Positions 42,503 to 52,092 of a DNA stretch of 64,000 nucleotides are shown here, in pieces (position 1 is the first letter of the stretch; each line of letters opens with the position of its first letter). The notes beneath the pieces are model-generated. The model ran no database searches and was not told the DNA's origin. It worked only from the letters and a program-made list of their open reading frames with translations. Source of the DNA: Billgrantia endophytica (GTDB taxonomy: Bacteria; Pseudomonadota; Gammaproteobacteria; Pseudomonadales; Halomonadaceae); contig NZ_PNRF01000041.1 in the NCBI RefSeq assembly GCF_002879615.1, positions 1 to 64,000 on the forward strand. The letters are read 5' to 3'. The position numbers were made by a program, and so were the translations under genes.

Positions 42503-43315
42503 TCAAGGCCCCAGGCATTCGTTCGCCTGCGCCAGTGGCTGGGCGTCGAGGGTATCCACGTGCATGGCGCGCAGTCCTCCGCCCCGTTGGGTGATGACGG
42601 TGTAGTTGGGGCCCGTGCCGGCGGACCACCAGGGGCGCGGGTTCTTGGGCTCGACGATGAACTGGTGGCTGGCGCCGCGCCCGGAGGTGTAGGAGATGCC
42701 GCATTCGGTGATGCCGGAGAGCGAGATGTGGATATGCCCGAAGAACAGGTGGCGTATCCCGGCGGGATGGGCGCGCAACACTTCCATCAGCGGCTCGGGG
42801 TCATGAAAGCCGATATGCTTGAAATGGGCGAACCCGGCGTCGAAGGGCGGATGATGGATGAAGATCACTGCCGGTACGTCTGGCGTCTTGGCCAGCTCGG
42901 TGGCCAGCCAACCGAGACGTGCCGGGCAATATTTTCCGCCGGTGGTTTCCGGTTCGTGGCTGTCGAGGAAGAGCAGTCGCAGTGCGCCGTCCGGCGTGGT
43001 GAGCGCGGACTGGATGAAGCCCTGCGAATCGACTGACGCATCCGGGAACACTCGACGGAAACTGCCCCGGTCGTCATGGTTGCCCAGCAGCAGGCGTACT
43101 TCGCACGGCAGAGGTGCCAGTGTGTCGAGCAGCAGCCGGTAGGCATCCTCGTCCCCGTCATTGGCCAGGTCGCCAGTGATGACGACGAGGTCGGCATCGG
43201 CGTGGCGCTCGTTGATGTCGGCGACGATGCGCCGCAGGCTGGCGGCGGGATCGAGATTGTAGAGGGTTCTGCCGGGCGGCACGAAATGGGTGTCGGTGAT
43301 CTGGATGATCTTCAT
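42503..43315 (-). CDS. GpdQ/CpdA-like metallophosphodiesterase
   Basis: This 270-residue calcineurin-like phosphoesterase has all binuclear metal motifs: ITDTHF (D-x-H), VVITGDLAN (GD), LLLGNHDDR (GNHD), IFIHHPPF (H) and FFGHIHIS (GHxH). Its overall look is that of glycerophosphodiesterase GpdQ or cyclic-nucleotide phosphodiesterase. It is the last gene after an Ugp-like ABC transporter, 66 bases behind the binding protein, just as ugpQ follows the ugp genes in E. coli. I infer it cleaves the imported phosphodiester. Confidence 0.87.
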   Translation of the reverse strand: MKIIQITDTHFVPPGRTLYNLDPAASLRRIVADINERHADADLVVITGDLANDGDEDAYRLLLDTLAPLPCEVRLLLGNHDDRGSFRRVFPDASVDSQGFIQSALTTPDGALRLLFLDSHEPETTGGKYCPARLGWLATELAKTPDVPAVIFIHHPPFDAGFAHFKHIGFHDPEPLMEVLRAHPAGIRHLFFGHIHISLSGITECGISYTSGRGASHQFIVEPKNPRPWWSAGTGPNYTVITQRGGGLRAMHVDTLDAQPLAQANECLGP

Positions 43316-43381
43316 AAGGGGGCACGCTTCAAGTCATGTCAGGGAAACGGGGACCGTTGATGGTCCCCACCACGGTGGCAA

Positions 43382-44656
43382 TCAGTTCATCAGCGCTTCG
43401 GTCTCGCTGACCATGCGCGCCAAGCCGTCCTCCGGGGACACTTCACCGCGCATCACCTGGCCGATGATGTCGCGCTGCGCCCGCCAGATGCGAACGGATT
43501 CACCACCCGGATAGCCTAGCCAGGGCCGTGAGCGGTCGGCCTGGCGGGCCGCCGTGCTGGCGTTGGGGTTGGCGGTGTAGTGCGGCGCCAGGTAATCGTC
43601 GCCGAGGGCGCGCAGATTGGTCGGCAGATAGCCAGCGATTTCGACGACGATCGTCTGTGCCTCTGGGCCAGTCGTGAAGAGAGCGTATTTCCATGCCGCC
43701 TCGCGCTTGGCCTCGTCCTGCGCCAGCACCACCGCGGCGTTGCCGCCAGTAGGTATGCCGCCATTCTCTTTGTCATCGATCGGGAAGAGCGTGGTGCCCA
43801 ACTCGAAGCGGTCGCCGACCAGCCCCTCGATGGTCTGGAGGTGGGCCGGCGTGGAGAAGATGATGCCGGTCAGGCCCGCGCCGAACTGCTGACGTGACTG
43901 ATCCCAGTCGAGCGGCTCCATGCCGCCTTCGGTGACGAAACGGCGTGCAAGGGTCAGGGCGTTCAGGCCGATCTCGTTATCGAAGCCTACCTTCTTCGCC
44001 TCGGGGTCGAAGAGCGTGCCGCCCTGCTGATAGATGATCGCCTGCCACAGCCAGTCGTCCGGCCAGCCCGGCAGGTCGTAACCGATGCCGTTGATATTGT
44101 CGCCGAGCGTGTCGATGTCGGCCGCCAGTTCCAGCACCTCCTCGAAGGTATCGGGCATGTTCTGCGGGTCGCCGCCGGCCTGACGCACCAGGTCGGCATT
44201 GAAGTACATGATCGGCGAGGACGCATTGACTGGCAGACCGTATTGCGTGCCATTGATCCGACCGAGCGACAGAATGTTCGGATCGTAATTATCGCGGATG
44301 TAGTCTTCGCCCAAGGCGTCGAGATAAGGCTGTAGGTCGATGATCTGGCTGCGCGTGGCCAGCGTCTCGGCAAGCTCCCCCAGCAGGTGGTAGCCGGAGA
44401 AATAGATATCGGGAAGATTGTTGGTCACCGCGAAGCGCAGCATCTGCTGGTGCCCCTCGTCATACCCGGCACAGGGCGCGAGGAAATTGATCCGGATGTC
44501 GGGATTCTCGGCCATGAAGGCATCGGCGATCGGCTGATGGAAGCGGGAGAAGCTGGCATGGCAGTGCAGCACGTCGAGAGTGATGGTCTCGGCGGCCGCC
44601 GTCTGGGCCAGACCGGAGCCCAGTACGGCCACAGCGGCGAAATGACGAAGTTTCAT
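43382..44656 (-). CDS. ABC transporter extracellular solute-binding protein, Ugp/sugar type
   Basis: This 424-residue family 1 binding protein has a signal peptide (FAAVAVLGSGLAQTAAAE) and typical segments (FMAENPDIRINFLAP, LPDIYFSGYHLLGELAE, GLPVNASSPIMYFNADL, PTGGNAAVVLAQDEAKREAAWKY split over the C-lobe). ATG 44656 begins the signal peptide. It is the fourth gene of an ATPase-permease-permease-binding protein operon. Glycerol-3-phosphate or a glycerophosphodiester is likely because a phosphodiesterase follows, but sugars remain possible. Confidence 0.85.
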   Translation of the reverse strand: MKLRHFAAVAVLGSGLAQTAAAETITLDVLHCHASFSRFHQPIADAFMAENPDIRINFLAPCAGYDEGHQQMLRFAVTNNLPDIYFSGYHLLGELAETLATRSQIIDLQPYLDALGEDYIRDNYDPNILSLGRINGTQYGLPVNASSPIMYFNADLVRQAGGDPQNMPDTFEEVLELAADIDTLGDNINGIGYDLPGWPDDWLWQAIIYQQGGTLFDPEAKKVGFDNEIGLNALTLARRFVTEGGMEPLDWDQSRQQFGAGLTGIIFSTPAHLQTIEGLVGDRFELGTTLFPIDDKENGGIPTGGNAAVVLAQDEAKREAAWKYALFTTGPEAQTIVVEIAGYLPTNLRALGDDYLAPHYTANPNASTAARQADRSRPWLGYPGGESVRIWRAQRDIIGQVMRGEVSPEDGLARMVSETEALMN

Positions 44657-44691
44657 CGGGGGAAGTCTCCATGCGAGGGTGAGCACAATGC

Positions 44692-45540
44692 CTACTTCAC
44701 GCCGGTCATCGTGATGCCTTCGATGAACTGGCGGCGTGCGAGCAGGAAACAGATGACGAGCGGCGAGGTCAGTACCGCGGCCCCGGCCATGAGTGCGCCG
44801 TAATTGGTGCCGGACTCGGCGTCGGCGAAGAACAGCATGCCGAGCGGTGGCGGGGCGAGGCGCATGTCGGAAATGACGATCATTGGCCAGTAGAGGTCGT
44901 TCCAGTGCGCCACGATGGAGAACACGGCGAAGGCCGCGATCGCCGGCAGCGCCGAGGGCACGACGAGGCGCCAGCAGATCGCCATCTCGCTCATTCCGTC
45001 GAGTCGTGCCGCCTGAATGATCTCGTCGGGATAGGACTTGAAGGTCTGGCGAAAGAGAAAGATCGCGAAGACCGACAGCAGGAAGGGGGCCATCAGCGCA
45101 AAATAGGTATTGAGCAGGTCGGCCCAGGCGAGCCCGATGAAGAGCGGCAGGGCCAGGACCTGCATCGGTACGCACAGCGCACCGATAACCAGGGAGAAGA
45201 ACAGCTTTGCGCCGGGGAATGGCAGCTTTGCCAGGGCGTAGGCCGCTGGGATGGCCACTAGCAGTTGCACCACAAGAATGCCCAGGCAAACGATGACGCC
45301 GTTGAGCATGAAACGAAACAGCGGCACCGTCTGGGTGGCCGCGGCGTAATTCTCCAGGGCGTGGAAGGATTGCGGGATCGGCCACAGGCTGACGTTGAAA
45401 ATCTCCGCCGGCGCCCGGATCGAGGTCAGCAGCATCCAGTAGAAGGGCAGCAGCATGAACAGCGCACCGGTCATCAGCACGGCATGTGGCAGCAAGCGGC
45501 TGTACGTACTCGGGGCCAGGAACCCGGTCTTGTCGCTCAT
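44692..45540 (-). CDS. ABC transporter permease, UgpE/MalG-like
   Basis: This 282-residue inner-membrane protein has six hydrophobic segments and the EAA-type loop (EIIQAARLDGMSEMAICWRLV). Its ending QFIEGITMTGVK is the usual UgpE/MalG tail. The start ATG at 45540 overlaps the stop of the other permease gene (TGATG), so they are translated together. Confidence 0.9.
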   Translation of the reverse strand: MSDKTGFLAPSTYSRLLPHAVLMTGALFMLLPFYWMLLTSIRAPAEIFNVSLWPIPQSFHALENYAAATQTVPLFRFMLNGVIVCLGILVVQLLVAIPAAYALAKLPFPGAKLFFSLVIGALCVPMQVLALPLFIGLAWADLLNTYFALMAPFLLSVFAIFLFRQTFKSYPDEIIQAARLDGMSEMAICWRLVVPSALPAIAAFAVFSIVAHWNDLYWPMIVISDMRLAPPPLGMLFFADAESGTNYGALMAGAAVLTSPLVICFLLARRQFIEGITMTGVK

Positions 45541-46466
45541 CAGTAGTGAACCCTGCGGTCGAGATGCAGTGCCTGCCCAATCGAAAGAAACAATACGAAG
45601 GCAAGGAAGATCAGTGTCAGCGCGGCGGCGTAGCCCATCTGGAAATACTCGAAGCCTTCCAGGTAGAGCGAGTAGAGCAGCACTTCGGAGCCGTACCGGC
45701 CACGCGTCAATACCGCGACGGTCTCGAACACCTTGAAGGCGGTGATAGAGGTGGTCACCGCGACGAACATGACGGTGGGGCCGAGCATCGGCCAGGTTAC
45801 CGTCAGGAAGCGATCAAGGGGCCGCGTCGCACCGTCGACGTGGGCAGCGTCGTAGAGGTCACGTGGGATCGCGGAGAGTCCCGCGAGAAACAGGATCGTG
45901 TTGAAGCCAACGATCTGCCACACACCAATGACGGCCAGTGTCGGGATGATCAGTACGGGATCCGACAGGAAGGCGAACTCCCCGAAGCCAAGGGACTTCA
46001 GCGCAGCGTTCACGGGGCCGAGGCGCGGATGCAGAATGAACTGCCAGACCGTCGCCATTGCTACCAGCGTCGAGGTCACCGGCAGAAAATAGACGACCTC
46101 GTAGAACGACCGGGTACGGATACGGCTGTGGATCAGCGTGGCGACGAGCAGCGCGATGCCGACGCCGAAGGGAATCACGATCGCCACGTAGAGCAGCGTG
46201 TTGGTGAAGGCGCGGCGGAAGACCGGGTCCGAGAAGGCATTGGTGAAGTTGTCCAGGCCGATGAACTGGGTGGCCATGGCGCCCAGCCGATAGTCCGTCA
46301 GGCTCAATGCCACGAGGGTGATCAGCGGCACGATGTAGATGAGCAGCAGCAGCAGTGTCGCCGGGGAAACGAAGGCGAAACCCTTGAGTTGCCGCCGCCG
46401 CGTGCGCGACAGCAGTGGCTCAGCCTGACGTATCTCGGTGGGCAAGGTATCGGCGGCGGCGCTCAT
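45540..46466 (-). CDS. ABC transporter permease, UgpA/MalF-like
   Basis: This 308-residue inner-membrane protein has LLIYIVPLITLVALSLTDY near the N-terminus and the EAA loop LYDAAHVDGATRPLDRFLTVTWP near residue 205. It overlaps the ATPase gene by four bases and the second permease by one, forming one tight operon. Confidence 0.9.
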   Translation of the reverse strand: MSAAADTLPTEIRQAEPLLSRTRRRQLKGFAFVSPATLLLLLIYIVPLITLVALSLTDYRLGAMATQFIGLDNFTNAFSDPVFRRAFTNTLLYVAIVIPFGVGIALLVATLIHSRIRTRSFYEVVYFLPVTSTLVAMATVWQFILHPRLGPVNAALKSLGFGEFAFLSDPVLIIPTLAVIGVWQIVGFNTILFLAGLSAIPRDLYDAAHVDGATRPLDRFLTVTWPMLGPTVMFVAVTTSITAFKVFETVAVLTRGRYGSEVLLYSLYLEGFEYFQMGYAAALTLIFLAFVLFLSIGQALHLDRRVHY

Positions 46467-47644
46467 GCCGACATCCCGACTTGCCGCTGCGTGATGGCCT
46501 GCGCCGCTGATTCGTCGAACGGTGGCTCGATACGCAGGCCATCCGCGGCGAAGAAGTGCGCCCCCGCCGGGCGGAAATGCAGTCTGATCGGTTGGTCAAT
46601 GGCGACCCCGCTCGCCTCGGCCGGGGAGAGGCGGGCATGCAGCATGCGCTCCTGGTCATGCTGCATGGCGAGCAGGAAGCAGTCGGCGCCGTGATGCTCT
46701 AAGCGGTGTGCGGTCGCCTGCAGAGTCACGTCACCTGGCTCGGCGTGCAGTCGCAGTGCCTCGGGTCGTACCGCCACGGTCACGCTACGATGCTCCGCCT
46801 CGTGCAGGTTGGCCACTGGCACGCCTATCAGTTGCACCACGCCATTGGTGACAATCGCCTCGAGGCAGTTGATCGTCGGCGAGCCGATGAACTGCGCCAC
46901 ACGCAGGCTGGCCGGTCGGTGGTAGAGTTCGTCCGGCGTGCCGAGCTGCAGAATATTGCCGTCTGCCATCAATGCGATACGATCAGACATGGTCATTGCC
47001 TCCACTTGGTCATGAGTGACGTAAATGAAGGTGGCGCCTAGCTGGCGGTGCAATTCGGTAAGCTCGGTGCGCATGTGCACGCGCAGCTTGGCGTCCAGGT
47101 TGGAGAGCGGTTCGTCCATCAGAAAGGCGGCTGGACGACGAACCATGGCCCGCGCCAGGGCTACGCGCTGGCGCTGTCCTCCTGAGAGCTGGGCTGGCTT
47201 GCGGCCGAGCAATGCTTCTATCTGCAACTGCGTGGCCACGGCGCGTACGTCTTTACCGATAGATGCCAGGGCCTCGCGTCGGCCCGGGGTGGCCATGCCG
47301 ACGAGAGGCCAGCGGGCACAGGTACTCAGCCGAGACATTCGCAGCGGGGTGGCGATGTTCTCGCCCACCGTCATGTGCGGGTAGAGGGCGTAGCTCTGAA
47401 ACACCATCGCCACGTCTCGCTTCTGTGGGTCGAGATGCGACACGTCGCGTTCGCCGATGGAGATGGTGCCGCGGTCGGCTTCCTCGAGGCCGGCGATGAT
47501 GCGCAGCAAGGTTGACTTGCCACATCCTGATGCACCGACCAGCGTCAGGAACTCGCCCGGCTGGATATCGAGCGAGACATCGTTCAGGACGGTATGGGCG
47601 GCATAGGTCTTCGTGATGCCCGAAAGCTTGACGCTCTGTGCCAT
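46463..47644 (-). CDS. ABC transporter ATP-binding protein, UgpC/MalK-like
   Basis: This 393-residue ATPase has Walker A GASGCGKST, the Q-loop VFQSYALYPHM, signature [15 protein letters not shown], Walker B AFLMDEPLSNLD and switch YVTHDQ. The C-terminal TOBE/MOP-type regulatory domain follows. Between Q-loop and signature it is slightly longer than usual (SRLSTCARWPLVGMATPGRR). It is the first gene of the importer operon; E. coli ugp has the ATPase near the end. Confidence 0.92.
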   Translation of the reverse strand: MAQSVKLSGITKTYAAHTVLNDVSLDIQPGEFLTLVGASGCGKSTLLRIIAGLEEADRGTISIGERDVSHLDPQKRDVAMVFQSYALYPHMTVGENIATPLRMSRLSTCARWPLVGMATPGRREALASIGKDVRAVATQLQIEALLGRKPAQLSGGQRQRVALARAMVRRPAAFLMDEPLSNLDAKLRVHMRTELTELHRQLGATFIYVTHDQVEAMTMSDRIALMADGNILQLGTPDELYHRPASLRVAQFIGSPTINCLEAIVTNGVVQLIGVPVANLHEAEHRSVTVAVRPEALRLHAEPGDVTLQATAHRLEHHGADCFLLAMQHDQERMLHARLSPAEASGVAIDQPIRLHFRPAGAHFFAADGLRIEPPFDESAAQAITQRQVGMSA

Positions 47645-47754
47645 GTGTACGGCCCCGTTCGATCATTATTGGGGCTGAAGGCTAAGGGTGTGACATGACA
47701 TGCGCATAATATCGGGATGAAAATCTGATAATGATTTTGTTTCACACGTTCGAA

Positions 47755-47775
47755 CACCGCGCCACGGGCCTTGCG
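47755..47775. repeat. 21-bp repeat, first copy
   Basis: CACCGCGCCACGGGCCTTGCG is identical to 52765-52785, where it forms one arm of a larger palindrome. Here it lies between the importer promoter and the truncated end of hipA. Confidence 0.7.
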
Positions 47776-47840
47776 GCCAGTACCAGCCACACCTGAGCGC
47801 TTCCTGTCTCTTCCGGCTGGCCTAGGGCCTCTCGAAGTCT

Positions 47841-48582
47841 TTACGTACGCCATCCAGGACAATCGGGCATCGTGAGATTCAAAATGCTGGATTCGGCCAT
47901 TTGGACGCCTGCGTCCCTCGCCATTTCGGCATATGCGAACTCTATTCCGCCGGTTTCGGCGGGCTCATGCAGAGCCCTGAACTTCACGATCCATTGTGCA
48001 TAGCCTTCAGGAAGTGGGCTGAAGGCAGAGGTCGCATGGGTTTTATCAGGCGACAGCGCAACAACCGCCTTTGGACGAGCGCCACCTGGTGAGCCCCCTG
48101 CCAGGCGAAGATTGGTGAGGAGGCGAGCCGTCTCCCCCTGCTGCACTTCGATGGACGCTTCAAACAGTTGCGCCAAGTCTACCGTGCCAGTGAGTCTTGT
48201 TTTCTCGGCCCTGGGCTGATAGTCGAATGCGCCCATGCCTCGATCCCCCATATAGGCGAGCCGATCCAGCGCGGTCACTGTACGATGTGCCGTCGCCGAA
48301 GGCGCCGTTGAAAAATCTATCCATCAGCAACATCCCCCAGCCATCGGGGAGCGAGTCCGAAAATGGGCCGTGCAAGCCTTCGAAGAGCAAGGGATCACGA
48401 GCCAACTGGGGTTTGTCGTTAAAATCCATGGTCAGCGGTGAGAGGTTGAATCCAGTCGCTAGCCAGCCCCGATCGTAGACAAAATAGATCCCTCTACCTT
48501 CAGCTCTGTAAAGTTCTCCAACCTTGACTCCACTTTTCAACACCGTCAGGGACTCCGTGTGTTGCAGTTTTTTGGGTTTCAT
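47841..48582 (-). pseudogene. hipA-like kinase toxin, frameshifted and truncated
   Basis: The gene starts at ATG 48582, overlapping the antitoxin stop. The first part (GELYRAEGRGIYFVYDRGWL, DPLLFEGLHGPFSDSLPDGWG) is the HipA N-terminal domain. Near 48280 the frame shifts and the family sequence resumes in another frame (VTALDRLAYMGDRGMGAFDY, QGETARLLTNLRLAGGSPGG, then AYAEMARDAGVQMAESSIL). It ends at 47841 after ~245 residues in total, without the kinase catalytic core of a normal ~430-residue HipA. The toxin is therefore inactive. Confidence 0.85.
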
Positions 48583-48875
48583 TTCGTCCCCCGTTTGCGC
48601 TTGGAGTTTTTGAGTTCTTCGTATGTGTTGGGGTGGTCAGGCTTGAAGAGCTTTGAGATTGCCGTCAGTTCATCGAGGCTGGCTGCCAGAAGGATCATTG
48701 CTTCCAAAGTGATCGCTCCAGTCATCTCGAATCGCTTGATCGTTGACTCCGAAACGCCCGATTTTCTGGCCAGCGTCTTGCGCGAAAGGTTCTTCGATAG
48801 GCGCAGGGCCTTGGCGTTATTACCAACGTCTCGGGCCAGCTCCGCCGGTGAATAGAGCAGATGCACGAAGGACAT
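48579..48875 (-). CDS. HipB-like Xre-family antitoxin
   Basis: This ~98-residue protein has a helix-turn-helix (NAKALRLSKNLSRKTLARKSGVSESTIKRFE, positions ~20-50) and a basic tail (NSKRKRGTK). ATG 48875 has GGAGG about ten bases upstream. It overlaps the hipA start by four bases. It should bind and repress its promoter, although the partner toxin is broken. Confidence 0.82.
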   Translation of the reverse strand: MSFVHLLYSPAELARDVGNNAKALRLSKNLSRKTLARKSGVSESTIKRFEMTGAITLEAMILLAASLDELTAISKLFKPDHPNTYEELKNSKRKRGTK

Positions 48876-49253
48876 GATTCCGTCGCCTCCTGAAAATTTA
48901 CATAATGGTTGGATATGACCAATTATAGCATAAAAATGGTCATATAAGACCATTTGTGCTTTTCAGGCGCATGCGATGCATGAGCAACGAGCTGACCACA
49001 CGGATAAGGCCCCCAGCACAGACGGCTTGGTTGCGGGCCTTCTCCATGCTTCGAGCGTGACGCTGCCGTAGAGGCTTCTACAAGGGGCCCCATTGGCAAG
49101 GATCATCCCCTATCGAGGTGTCCATGAGCGTTGGACAAGGGCAGTGAAAACAGTCGGCGAAAAATTTCTTGAGGAAAGTAAAGCGCCCGGACGTTGGTAC
49201 TTATGTGAGAAACATAATCATTCGCATGAGGTCCGAGAGGAGCTTTACTCGAT
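48876..49253. other. Intergenic region between hipB and hasR
   Basis: No reliable gene is seen. The left part is AT-rich and probably holds the hipBA promoter with repeated TGGTCATAT/ATGACCAA-like motifs (48905-48955). The right part carries the Fur-like box of hasR. A short open frame from 49093 overlaps hasR and has no recognisable product. Confidence 0.5.
49207..49225 (+). promoter_or_regulatory. Fur-like box before hasR
   Basis: GAGAAACATAATCATTCGC matches the Fur consensus at 14 of 19 positions by eye, 28 bases before the hasR start codon. Confidence 0.6.
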
Positions 49254-51989
49254 ATGCAACGCAAGGGCGACAAACGATCGAGAGGTGCAGGGGGCGCCTC
49301 CGTACTGGAGAGTAAGGGACTTTTACAGCGCAGGGGGCTAGGGCAGGTTGGCATGGCCGTGCTGCTGGCCATGCTGGCAACGGAAGCCCAGGCCCAGTCG
49401 CAACCGCCGGGGGCGGAGGCCGGGCGTAACGCCGGCGACACACAACAGCCGGCCCAGCAGGTCTACCGTTTCGACCTGCCGGAGCAGCCGCTGCTCCACT
49501 CGCTGGGTGAATTCACCGGCATCACCAACATTTCCGTGCTGAGGCCGGATGCCCGGGCCATCGACGGCACGGCGCCGGCCCTCAGCGGCGAGATGACCGC
49601 CGACCAGGCGCTGCGGGGGCTGCTGGCCGATAGCGGGCTTGCCATCGAATACCGCAACGAACGCACCGCCGAACTTGTCGAGCCGCAGCCGGCCACGATG
49701 ACCACCGTAGGCGATCAGGTCGGCCTGGATACCCTGACAGTGGAGGCCGACCGCATCGGTGACGACTGGGTCTACCAGGAGCCGCGCTCGGTCAGTGTGA
49801 TCACCCGCGAGCAGATCGACCGGCACCCGCCAAGACACATCGCGGAAATCCTGCAGGAGACGTCTGGGGTCAACGCCTCGATGAACTACCAGACACCGGG
49901 GTTGGCGCTCAACATCCGCGGCATGCAGGATTTTGGCCGCGTCAATATGATGGTCGACGGCGCCCGGCAGAACTATGCGATCAGTGGCCACCAGCAGCGT
50001 AACGGCGAAGCCTTCATCGACCCTGAGTTCATCGGCGACGTCACCATTGAGAAAGGACCCTCCGCATCGCTGGGCAGCGGCGGCACGCTCGCCGGCAGCG
50101 CCAACTTCCGCACCGTGGACGTCAATGACATCGTCGCTCCAGGGGAAGACAGAGGCGTCCGGCTGCGCGGTTCGACCGGGGTGGGCAAGTACAGCCAGGG
50201 CAATGACTTCAATGGCAGTGTGGTGGGCGCGCTCAGGGCCAGGAATGACGCCGAACTGCTGGCTGGCTATAGCCAGATGCGCAGCGGTGAGTTCAGGGCC
50301 GGTAGTCGCGGACAGTTCGGGCGAGTAAATTATAGTTACAACAATCCACGCAATGACAGCTTCGGCAACGAAGGGGATCTCGTCGCGATTACACGCCAGG
50401 AGCGGCGCAGCGGTCTGCTCAAGGGCAGCCTACGCCTCACCGACACCCAGCGCCTGCGCCTGAGCGCGCTGCGCAGTGAGTTCGAGTTCGATACGGCATC
50501 ATCGAGCCTTGGTTATAGTCACCCTGATGACATTGAAGTTTTCCCCACCAGCAACAGGGTCGAGACCAGCACCTTTACCCTTGGCCACGAATGGCGCCCG
50601 GACAGCAACTGGCTCGCGGTGGATACCCAGCTCTACTACGTCGATACACGCAACGATCAGGAGCTTCCCGACCGCAATGAAGGCATGCCAGACGCTGCCT
50701 TGCCCTTTATGCCCGGTGGCTTCGCTTCGCGTACCCGCACCGAGACCTACGGGCTGACCGCGGAGAACAACGCCCGCTTCGCCATTCCCGGCTTCGACGT
50801 GGCCTGGAACTATGGTGTCGACCTCAGCAAAGACGAGACCTCGCCCAGCGCCACCGGGTCGCGGGAGACCAATATCGACTATGCCGGCTCGCTTGAGCGC
50901 ATGAACCCCGACGGGGAGCGCTGGCTCGGCAACGCCTTCAGCGCACTGCGCTTCGAGCATAATGACTGGCTTACCCTGCAAGCCGGCTTACGCTACGATC
51001 ACTATAAGCTGAAAGGAGAAACGGAATACGAAAACCCGCTTTTACCAGTCGGCCAGCGCGAACAGTACGCCGAAGCCGATGCGTCAGATGGCGCCTTCTC
51101 GCCCAACTTTGGCATTGCGGTCAAGCCCTTAGAACACTGGCAGCTCTATGCCAACTGGGGCAAGAGCTGGCGGCCACCGACGATCACCCAGGCCCTGGTG
51201 GGTGGCGATCATCGCTATGTCAATGATGGGACCCGGGTCTTTCCTAACACTAATCTCAACCCGGAGCGCTCGGACACCTGGGAGGTAGGCAGCAACCTGA
51301 TCTTCGATGACTTGTTGTTCGATGGCGACCGGTTGCGCGCCAACATCAGCTACTTCACTACCCGCACCAAAGACTTTATGGGCATGGCACAGGTATGCCC
51401 GCCCAGAGCCAATGGAAATTGTCTGACTTCGCTTCAATTGATGGGCTTTGTCAATGTCGATTCGCCAGTGGACAGCGAGGGATTCGAGATCGAGCTGAGC
51501 TACGACACCGGCAGGGTGTATGGCCGGGCAAGCTATACCGATACTGATATGTCTTCCAACTTGATTTATGACGCGAATACTCTCGGCGAAAACAGCTGCC
51601 AACCCTCGAACAACCCAAGATATGAAACAACATGCAATAGTGTTGGATTATGGTATTACCCCAAGCCGCCACGGCAGGTTTATACACTACAGTTGGGTGC
51701 CCGAGCCTTTGACCAGCGCCTGGACTTCGGGCTGCGCCATCGCTACTCCTCGGGGCATAAGCAGTTGCTCTCGGATGTAGGCGTTTATAACTCCACTCGT
51801 GATGGCACCATTCAGCCGTATAACGTCACCGACTTCTATGCCGTCTATGCCCCGACGGACAATCTACGACTCAATCTGGCCGTGGATAACCTGCGCGACG
51901 AGGCCTACGGCATCCCCATGGGCGACGTGCAAGTACTAAGCCCGTCGCCGGGGCGTACGGTAATCGCGGGGGTCGAGTATCGCTTCTGA
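49254..51989 (+). CDS. hasR: HasR-type TonB-dependent heme/hemophore receptor with signalling domain
   Basis: This 911-residue outer-membrane receptor has a signal region ending TEAQAQ and an STN signalling domain (YRFDLPEQPLLHSLGEFTGI, LRGLLADSGLAIEYRN) at residues ~65-140. The plug follows (VSVITREQIDRHPPRHIAEI, ALNIRGMQDFGRVNMMVDGA, GDVTIEKGPSASLGSGGTLAG), then a barrel ending VIAGVEYRF. The hasA gene directly downstream and secretion genes after it identify it as HasR. The STN domain means it signals to a FecI/FecR pair, most likely the one at 32230-33847. A Fur-like box precedes it. Confidence 0.92.
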   Translation: MQRKGDKRSRGAGGASVLESKGLLQRRGLGQVGMAVLLAMLATEAQAQSQPPGAEAGRNAGDTQQPAQQVYRFDLPEQPLLHSLGEFTGITNISVLRPDARAIDGTAPALSGEMTADQALRGLLADSGLAIEYRNERTAELVEPQPATMTTVGDQVGLDTLTVEADRIGDDWVYQEPRSVSVITREQIDRHPPRHIAEILQETSGVNASMNYQTPGLALNIRGMQDFGRVNMMVDGARQNYAISGHQQRNGEAFIDPEFIGDVTIEKGPSASLGSGGTLAGSANFRTVDVNDIVAPGEDRGVRLRGSTGVGKYSQGNDFNGSVVGALRARNDAELLAGYSQMRSGEFRAGSRGQFGRVNYSYNNPRNDSFGNEGDLVAITRQERRSGLLKGSLRLTDTQRLRLSALRSEFEFDTASSSLGYSHPDDIEVFPTSNRVETSTFTLGHEWRPDSNWLAVDTQLYYVDTRNDQELPDRNEGMPDAALPFMPGGFASRTRTETYGLTAENNARFAIPGFDVAWNYGVDLSKDETSPSATGSRETNIDYAGSLERMNPDGERWLGNAFSALRFEHNDWLTLQAGLRYDHYKLKGETEYENPLLPVGQREQYAEADASDGAFSPNFGIAVKPLEHWQLYANWGKSWRPPTITQALVGGDHRYVNDGTRVFPNTNLNPERSDTWEVGSNLIFDDLLFDGDRLRANISYFTTRTKDFMGMAQVCPPRANGNCLTSLQLMGFVNVDSPVDSEGFEIELSYDTGRVYGRASYTDTDMSSNLIYDANTLGENSCQPSNNPRYETTCNSVGLWYYPKPPRQVYTLQLGARAFDQRLDFGLRHRYSSGHKQLLSDVGVYNSTRDGTIQPYNVTDFYAVYAPTDNLRLNLAVDNLRDEAYGIPMGDVQVLSPSPGRTVIAGVEYRF

Positions 51990-52013
51990 TGGAGTCGGAC
52001 ACCAGAATTCCGG

Positions 52014-52062
52014 CCACCGGACAGCTGTATCCGGTGGTCAGAATGGCGGAGCATCATGCTCC
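52014..52062 (+). promoter_or_regulatory. Two stem-loops between hasR and hasA
   Basis: CCACCGGA/TCCGGTGG (52014-52021 / 52030-52037) and GGAGCAT/ATGCTCC (52048-52062) form two hairpins in the 103-base hasR-hasA gap, just before the hasA ribosome site (AGGAG 52080). They could set the large hasA:hasR expression ratio by processing or partial termination. Confidence 0.5.
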
Positions 52063-52092
52063 ATTCAATAGGGCAACACAGGAGATGTAACC

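Noticed and set aside
49093-49341. Short gene before hasR
   Set aside because: It starts with TTG, has no clear ribosome site, overlaps hasR and the Fur-like box, and shows no recognisable product.
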